NCBI RefSeq assembly: GCF_036032445.1
Contig: NZ_CP107932.1
Coordinates: 1,862,501 to 1,926,500, forward strand
Origin: Nocardia sp. NBC_00416
GTDB lineage: Bacteria; Actinomycetota; Actinomycetes; Mycobacteriales; Mycobacteriaceae
DNA: 64,000 nt
Reading direction: 5' to 3'
Position numbers and translations under genes: made by a program. The notes below the pieces were generated by a model. The model was not told the origin of the DNA. It ran no database searches and was given only the letters and a program-made list of their open reading frames with translations. Each line of letters begins with the position of its first letter. Within the stretch, counting starts at the first letter, position 1. Positions 50,301 through 62,300 of this stretch are shown in pieces.

Positions 50301-53300
50301 GACCCTGCGGACGTATGGCCCCGGCACGCGCACGTCGCCGAGCTTCCGCTGCTCGGCCTGCTGCATTTCGATCACCCACCCGCGATCGGTGACCGCCCTC
50401 CTGTCGACGACGACTACACGATGGCCGCCATGGAATGTGAGGCCCGCCGTGGATTCGACCCTCGTCTGCCGGAATCGGTCGGCGATATCAAGGAAAATGA
50501 GGTCCCGGAGGTCGTACCGGCCGTTGTGCGCGGCTATCCAGTCCCGGAGCTCCTGATCGGCGGCTTCCAGGTATTCGAGATCGGCCCCCTCCCAGCCGTG
50601 CAACCGGATGTGGTGGTCGTCGTACAGCGCGTGGACCACCCGGAGCCGGGCATCGGTCGGATCCGTATCGGAGCTCGGCTCGACCGAGGGGACCGCGGGA
50701 CGCGGTTCGACGAAGTCGGCCCAGAGTTCCGGCCACGATTCCGCGGTCCACCGAGTGGCCGACGCCAGCAAGGTCGCCATCTGCGGATCAGCCATCACAC
50801 CGGAGTCGACGGTGTTCTCGGTATCGAAGTAGGGCTCCCCGTTCTTGAAGACCTCGACCGAGATGTGCAGGACTCGGAAGCCGGCCTCGTCGGTGGACAA
50901 GCGCAGCGTCGTGCCCACCGTCCACGCATCATCGCGGAGGTCCGGATCCGCCGCTTCCAGATGGCGCAGCGCCTTCGTCGTAGCCTGACGCACCATTCCG
51001 GTCGCCGCGTCGATCTGCGCCTGGTCTCGCCACCCCGATGCCCGCAGCTGGTCACCCAGCGCACGAGCGGCCGCCGCCACATGCTCGGCCTGGCCCGGCA
51101 GGAACTCCAATCGCAGATCCGGGGCGATCAGCCTGGATTGCGCTCGCAGACTCCGCATCCCGGTGACGAGATCGGTCGGCTCGGCGAACCCGTGGACACC
51201 GACATGTCTCGCTGTCGGGCCGGCCCGGTGCGCAGCGAGCCGCTGTTCCAGCTCACGAACGGTCGCCCTGGCGTGCTGATGCCGCCACGTGAGCTCCCGC
51301 AACTCCCTGTCCTGCCGATGCGGATCCTCCCGATCCAGCTCCGCCGCGTACCGATTCGAGAACAGCTCGGTCAGATCCGCGGTGCGCGACGTCACGGCCG
51401 ACCGCAGCTGGGTAGCGGTCACCGACCACACCCGCGCCGCGTCGGCCGCTCGCAGCGCCAACCGATAGTGCTCACGCGCGAGGTTCGGCTCGGCGAAAAT
51501 CAGCTCGGCAGCCCGGCCGATCATCCTCTCGATAGCGTGATAGCGCTCGACCACCTCACGGAGCAACAGCCCATTGCGGGAGCTGGTCGAGGACCACGGC
51601 CCCTGTTCGAACCGGGTCAGCGCCGCCTCGTACCGCAGCGGCGACCACAAATCCGCTTCGTGCACGGGCAGGGCGCTCGCCAGCCGCGCCACCTCCGCCG
51701 CGGCCGCGCTCTGTTCGACGATCAGGGTCGAATATCCCCGGGCCGACATGGCGTCGTGGTCGGCGGGAGGTGCGGTGCGGGTGCCGGGGCCGCGCGGTTG
51801 CCCCGGGAGGCCGCGGATCGGGCCGCGCGGAGCGTCGCCGCGCTCGATCAGGACGGTCCGGTCCGTGCCCGGGATGTACTTCTGTTCCCACCTTCCCCTG
51901 CGGTCGAGGACGATTCCGTGCACCGCGGTGACGCCCAGCCGGCCGCGCTGATGCAGCCACATCGCGATCTGGGCGGCACCGGTCCAGGTGCGGTTGCGGC
52001 CGTGGGCGCGTTCGAAGACCACTATCTCGCCGCCAACCTTCTTCACTCCGAAAGCGTGGTCGCCGGCCGGTCCGAACGTCATCGCCCCGGCGACGGCCCC
52101 GCCGTGCACCCGCACATGTTCGACGACTTCTTCCAGCGAGCGGAACCGATTGTCACCGGTGCGCCATTCGCCGCCCAGCGCGCGCACGAACGCTTCCTCG
52201 GTCACTCCGCCCACCGCGTCGTCGGTCACCAGACCCGCGCCGTGCCACACGCCGCCCACCTGTTCGACGAAATCCTCGATGAACGACACCACCGGCGGGG
52301 CGCAGTCTCCGAGCACCGTCCGCCGCTGCGGCCGTCGATGGAGCGCGCGGCCGTCGAGAAGCATTCCCGAGCGGTGATAGACGGGAACAGCCTTGCCCTG
52401 CCTGTCGATCACGATGAGTTCCCGCAGACCGGCGACGCCGGAACCGTGGTTCAGCAGTTGTGTCACGACTCCGAGATCGAGGGTGCTGTCGCCCAGATGC
52501 ACGATGAGCCGGCCGCCCGGGTTTCCGGCTACCGTGGCCTGGATCGTGCCCAGCAGCCGTTTCGGAGTGAGATCGTAGTCCGGTGCGTAGAAGTTGAATC
52601 TCCGGCCCTCGATCTGCAGGTCAGAGTTCTGTCGGCGCCCCCGGACCGGGGGATTCTGCACGACCTTGTACCCGGCCTCGGCCAGCGCCTCGACCGACTC
52701 GTCCTCCCACCGATACTTGCGTCGGTAGCCGGGGATCGTGTAATCGCGAGGTCGGGGCGGCGGCAGTAGCTCCATGTTCGCGGCCGTATCGACGAGATCG
52801 CCGGTGGGCGCGACGGGAAGTTCGACGTCCACCGGGTCGGCCGAATCCGCCCGGCTCCGCGGATCCGGGCTCGCCGGGCCCGGGTCGGTCAGCACCGGTG
52901 CGTCCACAACCGGATAGAGGCGGATGACATCGTGGTACTGGTCGATCACGATGACTTCCCGCAGGTTCGGAACGCCCGGATCCCCGCGCAGCAACGAAGC
53001 CAGGGCAGCGAGGTCGACGACGCTGTCGGCCAGGTTCACCACCACCCGGTCCGTCTGTCCCGCACCGACCTTCTCCGCGATCCCGCCGAGCACACTGTCG
53101 GCCGAGTCCGATGACGGCGAGTAGACGTCGAACACCAAGCCCTCGACCAGCAGGTCGGGATTCTTCTGCGTGCCCGGCACGGCGGGGTTCTGGTCGACCC
53201 GGAAACCGACCCGGGCCAGGATCTCGGCCGACTCGTTCTCCAACGCCAACCGGTGTTCGTTGGCCGCGTCTGTGTTCAGGTGGGCCAGGGTCGTTTCACC

Positions 53301-56300
53301 GGATGGCCGGGCACGAGCGTTGATGGGGCCGGACGGCTCGGTATACGCCGTGTTCGGGGGCGCCGCGGGGACCGGCGTCAGCGAGACATCCGGTTCGACG
53401 CCGACCGCCGCGCGGTCCACATCCACCCGGGCGCCGATCCGGACCATCCCGTAGTCGCGACCCGGCACCGCCCGGGAACGCCCGTCGGCGTCCAGCGCCC
53501 GTGCCGGCCCGGCCACCCCGAGCGCCATGCCGGAGGTCCGGGCCACGCGGGCAGGCCGCGCCCACTGGTCGAAGGGGATATCGCTGCCGTTCTCGTGCAC
53601 CACGACGCTGCCGTCGGCCAGCTTCTTCACGCTCACCGCGTGGGCGCCGACGACGTCCGGGCCCATTTCGGCAAAGCCCTCGAACTCCATGACCATGATC
53701 ACGGCGCCGCCGTTGGCCTCGACATGGTCGCGAACCGCATCGATGGACTCGAAACCGTTCGGCTCCCAGTCCGCGCCCACCAACCAGGCGGCTTCCCGCG
53801 CGTCGACGCCCTGCGGGCCCGCGACGTACCCGGCCAGCTGCCGCGGCGGCGGGTAGCCCACAGCGGCCCAGGCGTCCTGGGCCGCCTCCGGCAGACAGTT
53901 CAGATGCGCGGTCCCGTCGGCCGGGCGCTGATACCCGGCCTGCGCGTGGTCGCCGTCGTGGGCGAGCTCGGCTCCGGCTTCCTGCGCCAATGCGGCATTC
54001 AATGCCGCGCCGAGCCGATGGCTTTCCGCCGGATCCCCGCGTAGGCGGGCCGCCTGCCATTGCCCGGCCAGTAGGTCGAGCTGCCGGGCCCGCGTGTACA
54101 GCCGGCCTACGTGTTCGGTGCGCCGTTGATACTCCTGCCCGAGCCTCTGCAGTTCGTGCAGTCGACCCCGGCGTGCGGGCTCGACGTCGGTTCCGGCGAG
54201 CAGTTCGCGCAGCCCGCCCAGTGCGTCCGGGGCGCCCCGCAGCGCCGACGCGTCGTCGGGATACCACTTCAGGTGCTCGCCGAGAACCTCGTCGAACGCC
54301 GCCTGCGCGATATGCCGGCTCGAATCCGCGCGGCGCAGCGCGGTATGCAATGCGTCGATACCGCTGACCCACACCTCGGCCGCACTGTTCCGCGTATCGC
54401 TCTCCGCGTCGATACGCTGCCCGGTCCAGGCCGCCAGGCGCTTCCCCGGCGGTGCGACCTCGTCGCGGAGCCGGGCCAACTCGGCGCCCAGGGCAGTGCG
54501 GGCGGTCCGGTTGTGCACAGCCGCGCGACCCAGCACCGATTCCAGGATCTTCTGGAACGAGTTGGCGTGTTCCGACCAATCCTTGTCGCGCCGCGCGATC
54601 TCGTCGATCATCCGGTCCAGCTGCCGGTACTTCTCATAATCCCGTGCCAGAACCGCCTTTTCCGGGTCAGGATCCGACATCCGGCGCGTCAGCGTCTCAG
54701 CCGACCAGAGCACTGGATCTTCATCGAGCAGGGCCAGTCCCATGCGCGCGTCGGCGAGCATGTCCCGCACGTGCTGAACGGCCCGCGGGCCGAAGCGCGG
54801 ATGCTCCGGGTCGACACCGTATTCGGCAAGGGGATCCGGTTGCCCGGAGCTCTCCGGGGGCACAGGCTTCCGGCTCTGCACCTCGTGCAGTTGATCGACC
54901 ACGCCCGACAGCCTGTCGACCTGCGCAGCCAGCCGACGGAATTCCCCCACGCTCTGGGGGTCCCCCTGGAAACGCGCGTAGGCGTCGCCAAGCGTCTCTT
55001 CCACTAGATCGAGCGCTCGGGCCCGCTGGGTGCGCAACTGGATCTCCGATCCCAGCCGCATCAGCGTGTCGTACCAGCGGAACTCCGCTTCCGCGGCCCG
55101 CACCTCCTCCGAGACCTCCGGCCGCGCCCGCAGATCCGCCAATTCGCCGTGCATCTTCAGGTCGACCTGCAAGCTGAAGTCGTCGAGCCCCGCCAGATCG
55201 GCGAAGAAGCCTCTCGCGGTCTGGTACTTCGTCGTCCACTCGCTCCACGTGTCGGAAGCCCTGTCCAGAAACGCCGCCGCGACCGTATCTGCCTCTGCCA
55301 CACCGCGTTCCGCGAAATGGCGGGCTACCGCGGCACGCAGCCGCCGCACTTCGCGATTGTCGCTGCGGCGCAGGGCGAGCAGCGACTCCGGCAGTCCGCT
55401 GAGCGGGAGGGCATCGGTTGGTTCGAAGGCGACCGGATCCGGCGCGCTGGGCTTCGACGGCTTGTCGGCGACCGCCGGGACGACGACCACAGCGGGCGGC
55501 TCGGCGACCCGGACCGGCAGCGGCTGCTGGTTCGCGGCCCGGCTGTCCAGGGCCTTGCTGTCCCGATAGAACCCGATCCGGTCGGCGTACGCCGCCAATG
55601 CCTCGTCGGCCAGCACCCGGCGCACCAGGGCGATACCGTCACCGTGCACGATGATCCGGACCATCGGCGCCGACCCCGACCCCGGCTCCGCGTCCAGGAC
55701 GCGGGCGAGTTCGGCGGCCAGCCCCGCCGGGTCGTCCCCCTGCCAGACCAGCGACGCCACCAGTAGTTCCCCGTCGGAAGCGGCCGCCTGGTGGCGGTCG
55801 ACGGCCCGCTGCAGGCCCGCCGCCAGCTGCTGCGGGGTGGGCTCACCGACCAGCACGTGCACATCGATCTGTTCGGCCCCCGCACTCGGCCCGATCTCGA
55901 CCAGCGCGGTCCGGGAAGTCAGCGACAGTACCTGCAGGGTCCGCGCGTCGGGCAGTTGATTCGCCGAGCGGGCGGCGCGGTCGAGCGCCGCGGCGATGGA
56001 CTCGAGGCGCGCGAGCTCGAGTTGCGCTGCGGGTGCTGCGGCCGCAGCGCGCTCCCGAGCCCTGCGCAGGTCGTCGGCGAGCTGTGTCATGGTCGCACGA
56101 TGGCGCTCACGCGGCGAACCGTCCTCGATGCGACCGGCCGCGGCCAGCACGTTCCAGGCTCGCTCGGCCCGGACATCATCGACCTCGGCGGCCAACGGGT
56201 ACATCTCGAGTGCGGTCCGCACCACGTCGCCACCGCTGCCTTCACCCACCAACCGGACGATGGGCCTGCCCGCCGCAGGATCGCGGAAGATCCGGACCGC

Positions 56301-59300
56301 ATTCGTGGCCGCCAGGTGCTGCGCCAACGCTGTCGCGTCCGCGCGTTCGTGCCGGTCGAGGACGGCGGCCCAACTGTCGGGCGGGTCGACGGTGTCGTCG
56401 TAACCGACCAGCGCGACCATCGCCACGCTGCCGCCCGAATTCTGTGGGTCAGTGACGTAATCGGCGAGGTACTCGGCGGCGGCGTGCACGCCGTAGGAGA
56501 TTTCCCGGGACCCCACTGTGTCTGCCACGTACCAGATCACCGTGTCCGCGGTGTCGATATCACCGAACGCGATCTGGATCCCGCCGCGGCCACCCGCCAC
56601 GGCCTCGGCGCCGTCCGCATCGATATCGGGCCGGTGACCGAAAGACAGCAGCCGCACCGGCGCAGCGTCGATTCCGGACCGTACGTCCTCGGCCGCCGAC
56701 ATCGCGACCCGCACCGCGTCGAGCAGCACCAGCCGCCGCAACCCCTCGGCGTCGAGGTCCTCGCCGACCCGGGCGCTGAGCGCGTCGAACTCCTCCTCCC
56801 GGACCTGTTGGTTCAGCTCATGGCGTGTCTGCGCCGGCACACCGTCGGCCGATCCCAGGTACGCCCGATACTCCTTGCCCCGCAACGCGGCGAGCGCGGC
56901 GTCATCCTGCGACAGAGCGGCATTGACCACGCCTCGACGGCGTGCGGCCGACACTACGTCGCCCACCGGGCCGTCGGCGGGATGCAGCAGGTCTGCGACC
57001 TGCGCTATTCCGGCCCGCTGCAACGCAGCCCGGCCGGGGTCGGGCGGCGGCGAACGGGCGCCGTCCATCCGGGCGCCGATATCCGCGATCGGGAAGTCCT
57101 TGCCCGCGACGCGCCGCGACGGCTGACCTTCGGTGAGCTCGTGTTCGGCGATGCCGTAGCGGTCGTACACGATCCCGTACACGCCGACCACGCCCCGCGG
57201 CTGCGTCTTCCGCCATTCGTCGTAGGTAGTCGACTCACCCGCCTCGTGCACCATCACGACGCCGCCGACCACGGTGAAGGTCACGGCATGCGCGCCGACC
57301 ACGCCGCGACGCTGGAACCCGTCGAAGGCCAGCGCCCCGATCACCACGCCGCCATTGGCCAGCAGATGATCACGGATCGCTTCGGTGTCCGGGAACCCTC
57401 CCTCGTGCCAGTCGGCGCGCAGACTCGTCGCCCCGTCCGCACCCCACACACCGTTCATGCCGAACACATCGCGGTCCGGAAGCGGATCGGCGTGCACCCG
57501 AGACTGGTTGCCCGCCGCCCGCCGCAGGTTGCGCACCCAGGCCAGCGCCACGTCTCGCGCGTCCGCGAAACAGTTGTTCGCGCCCCCTTCCACCCGGTGC
57601 GACACCGCGTGCGCCGCCAGGCCTTGACCGGGAACGGCTTCGCCGACACCGACGGAGTAGCCGGAAAGGGCGGCATCGTCGCGCGCGCGACGCAACTCGG
57701 CGACCTCGCGGCCGTGGCCGATCAGCGTGATACCGGGGCCGGGCCGGTCGCCGGCCCGCGTGTCCACCAGAGCGGCGATATCGCCGGCCAGGGTGGGACC
57801 CGGGGCCCGCCACACTATCGATGCCGTCGGCACCCGGCCCGACGCGACATCGTCGACCGCGAAGGCCGCACCCTGGAGCAGACGTTCGGGGCTCGAACCC
57901 CATTCCAGCGCATGCACGGTCACGTGTTCCGCGGCGTCGAGATCGCCGACCACCATGAGGGTGCCGCTGGTGCCCAGCAGGCGCACCGCGGGGTGACCCG
58001 GCACCTGCGCGGCCCCGCGCTCGGCGGCGGCGAACATGTCCATCCGGCCGTCGAGCTCGTCCATCATCAGCTGTGCCGATTCGTCTACCGGACCCGATAG
58101 GGCCGCCAGCTGGTTCCGTCGGCGCAACAGCGCGATCTGCATCGCCTCGTGCCGCGCGGCCACCGGAAACCCGGGGGTATCGGCGACCTGTTCGGGAGTG
58201 GCCTGGATCAGCGCTCGATGCGAGCCGGGCACCGAACGCCACCGGGCCGCGAAATCACCGGCCGACCTCGCCTGTTGCCGTAGCCATCCCCAGATGTCCG
58301 CGGCCTTCGACTCCTGCTCGGCGCTGAATCCGGGATCGGCCGCGAGCATCGGTCGCGGGCGCGCGGCCGCCGAATCCACCCCGCCGCGATGCGCGTTGAT
58401 CCGCTGGTCCAGTGCGCGAAGCCGGTTGCTCGCCCGGCGATAACGACGTGTCTGCGCTGCCAGCTGCCGCCGGTCCGGATCCGGCAGCCTTCCCAGCGCA
58501 CTCCCGAACCGGGACGATTTCAATTTCTCCACAGTACGATTCGGCAACCCCAGCCGCCGAGCCCGGGTGTGCAGCTCGGCCAGCGCGGCATCCCGCTCGG
58601 CGACCAGAGCCGCGTGGCCACGCCGTAATCCCACCGGAACAGGCTGAGCGGGCCGAGGCGTCGGGCCGGGCCGGGCGGACGCGGGTGGGAACTGCGCCAT
58701 GGCGACAGTGTCGTTGTCCCCCCCACCGTCGTCCAACGCCTGGTCGATCACCTCGAGCACGGCCCCGTGCAGGTCACCCGGATGACGGCGGACGATCGCC
58801 GCGAACCCCTGGGCATCCGGCCGCTCACCCCAGGCCCCGTCGGTGCTCACCATCACCACGCGCGGACCCGCCACCGTGATCGTCCTGGTGTACACGCGGT
58901 TCGCCGGCGGTCCGCCGCCCTCGCCGCCGCCGAGCCAATGGTCGATCCCGTGTGCGCGCGGGTTCTGCAATGCCGTGAGCTCGGCCATCTGCGGGGACAT
59001 GCCCTGGCGGATGTGATACGCGGTCAACGCGGGGACAATCGAATGGTCACTGGTCACCAACTCGGAATCGAGACCCTCCGGATCGAGCAGGTACACCCGG
59101 CTGTCGCCGACCCAGCCGACGGTGATCCGCGTCGACTCCACCAGCGCTATCGCGATCGTGCAGGCGGGCGGATCCGTGGCACCCGCGTACTCGCGCCCCG
59201 CCAACTCGACCAGCGCCTGATGCCCGGCGGCGATCGCGTCCCGCACCGCCTGCTCCGGATCGAAGTCCGCGCGATGCCCCTGGGTCTCCAGGATCTCCTT

Positions 59301-62300
59301 CAGGTAGGCGTGGGCCACATCCGACGCGATCCGCGCCGCCCGATCGCCGTCCTGCGACATCGATACCCCGTCGCACACCACGACCACACCGGCCGGCCGG
59401 CCGCGCACATCGACGACATCGATGGCGAAGGCGTCCTCGTTGGCATGCCCATGGCGAGCGACATTGCCGATATCGCTCACCGCCGCAATCGAACCCAGGT
59501 CCTTCTCGACGCGCGGCGGCGGCTCGCCCGGCGGCGGCGCCCGCCCCGCGACCGAGCCAGGAGATTCACCGACGGCGAAGTCCTCGGCGGTGCCCCGGTG
59601 CACGACGGTCCCGTCCGGGCCGGGAAGGTCCACCGGGCGTCCGTTGTTCTCCAGGAACAGCCCGTAGACCACCGACTCCGCATCCCCGTCCCGTGGCACG
59701 AAATTCCGCACGTCCCGGCCCGGATCGCGCAGCTCGACCCGGACCACGCCGTTCTCGACGTGGCGCACCAGCACCAGCGCGTGGCCCAGCCGGCCGCCCT
59801 TGCCGGTGTGAGTCGGCTGGAAGACCATCACGCCGATTCCGTTGCCGCTGCCGGGATTCTCCCGATCCAGCTCGGCTCCCCACGCCAGCAGCCGATCGTA
59901 GGCTTCGCCGAGACCGGACATCCGCTGCGACCGCACCACCGGCCGGTCGCCGGCCATATGTGCTTCGAGCTCACCGACCATGATTCCGGTGTCGGGATCG
60001 ACAGCGCCGATCCCGATGTCCGTGCGTCCGGTGACCAGCGCGACATTGTCGACCGCCGCACTGCCGCACTGGTTGCGCAGCGGCTCCGGCGCATTCGGCT
60101 TCCGGTAGGGCACGACGCCGTCGGACTGCGCCGGCCGCGCGGTGCGGGGCGCCGCCTGCCCGGCTTCGGCCAGCACCGCGTCGATCCGGCCCTCGATACC
60201 GGCCAGCTGCACGGTGAGCTCGTTGAACTCGACGGTGTCACCGTCCAGGGCATCGAGGCCCATGATCTGTTCGGCCACCGCCAGCAGGCGGGTTCGCTTC
60301 CGCTTTCCACCCAGATGTTGCGACACTTGCCGCACCTGATCGGTGGTGAGGTTCGAAGGCATCTCACCGCCGAAGAGCCGCTCGACCGATGTCGTCTCGC
60401 CGTGGCCGAGGCCGGTCTTCAACTCCTGTTGCAGGCGCTCCCGCAGTCGAGCCACCGCACCGGGCCGCTGGGCACGCGCACCCCAGTCCCGCGTATCCAA
60501 TCCGACAAGGGCGGCCATAGCACGATCGCGCCGCCCGATGGCGGTGCGCCGTCGCGCCACCGCTCGTTGTGCCCGGAACAGGTCATCGAGTTCTTCTGTC
60601 AGTCGGCTCAACGAGCGCTGTCTGCTCAGAGCATCCTGATAGCGGACAACCGTCTGGAGCAGATCGCCCGATTCGGTGTACCGCGCGTAGAGCAGGCGGA
60701 CGCGGGCCGCGTGCGCGTCGGCGCCCAGCTCCCGGATCAGGCTGGGCACAACCGTCTGCGGCGATCCCGTGCCCAGTTCGATCTCGGTCGGATCCAGGCC
60801 CAGCGCCTCGGCCAAGTCCCGCCGGGCGCGGCGGCGCAGGTCACGTAGTGCGTCCGCCCGGTACGGCAGCACCCCCAACGCCCGGGCGTCATCGGGGAAT
60901 CGCGCCAGATAGGTATCCCGGGCGGCGGCGAATTCCGTCCACGCCGCCAGCGGCCCGGATGCGTTCTCCGCCACGGTGGTCAGCAGCGTGCCGAGACCGT
61001 TCGCCCGCGCATCGGCGCGGACCAGCGCCTGCACGAGCCGGATCACGCCGTCCAGGTCGCGCAACCGCTCACCCGCCCGGATCACCGCCGGATCGCCGCC
61101 CAGTATCCGCAGTTCGGCCAGCCGGTCATCGACGATCGCCGGGGTCATCTCGGTCCGATCGCCGAGCCGCTGGGCAAATTCCGCGGCCAGCCGGGCACGG
61201 ATGCCGAGCAACCGGTCCAGGTCGCCGAAGTCCACCGCGCGCGGATCGACGTCGAACTCCGCGAATTCGGCTGCCCTCGTCGCGATCGCGTCGCGGACCT
61301 CCTCACGTCGCTGCTCGGCGGCGGCCTGCCACTCGGCCGCCCGTTCCGGAAACTCCTCCGGCCCGGCCAACGCACCGGGCTCCGGCTCGGGCAGCGCGAT
61401 CGACATCATCGTGTCGATCGTGATGCGCGGGGCGTGGGCGCGGTTCCACGTCAACTGCCATGTCCGCAGATCACGCAACGCGGTCCGCGCGATTGCGCCG
61501 CCGTCGAGATGTGCGACGACCTGCACCGACGGGCCGGGATCGCCTCCGCTCGAATCTTGGTGGAATTCCCACGACGCGATCACGCCGTCGATATCGCGCG
61601 CCAGCTGGTGCCCGGCCTCCACCTCGGTGGTGTCCGGCGCGATGTGAACAACGAGCGCGGTGGCGGGGTCCCGGCTGCCGGGTGAACTCGCGACGCCCCG
61701 CAGCGTCTCCGATACCGACTGCTGGGAGCGGCGGCCCATCGAGTGGACCTCGAGCCGCGACGCCCGGACGCTACCGGACACGACGGTCAGGCGACCGTTG
61801 TGCTCACCTCGCGTGTCGTATGAGAGCACGAACACCGGGCCGCCGGTCTCTTTCTCGAGGTCGGCCAGCGCCTGCAGCTGTTCCCGCAGCGCGATCAGCC
61901 TGCGCCGCTCGTCGGGGAAGAGCCGGCCGTCGCGCTCGCTGTCTTCCAGTGCGGCGAGTTCGGCCGACATCAGCGTCCGGTTGGCCGTGTCCCGCACCGG
62001 CCAGGGCACGCCGTCGGTATCGGCCAGCGCTTCCGGCAGCTGTTCGGCCAGCACGGCCTGTTCCCGCGGACCCAGCTGATATCGCCACCGCTGCGCCACT
62101 GTTCCGGCGGCGAAATCGGCATCGACGTCCCCGAACACCGCAGCCCACAGCAGGATCGCCCGGTCCCTGGCGACGGGATGCACCCGCGCTGAGCCCCTGT
62201 GCAGCGCGTCCTCGACGGCGCGGATCTCGTACTGAAGTTGCTCGAATTCGTCGGCGGCGTAGACCAGCTCGTTCAGGAGGAGGAGTTCTTCGGCGTCCGT

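Noticed and set aside
47712..52769. 1,685-codon open frame on the plus strand
   Set aside because: Antisense shadow of the sigma array, zincin and CdiA-C regions of ORF A; its composition (Arg/Pro/Gly/His-rich) shows no domain.
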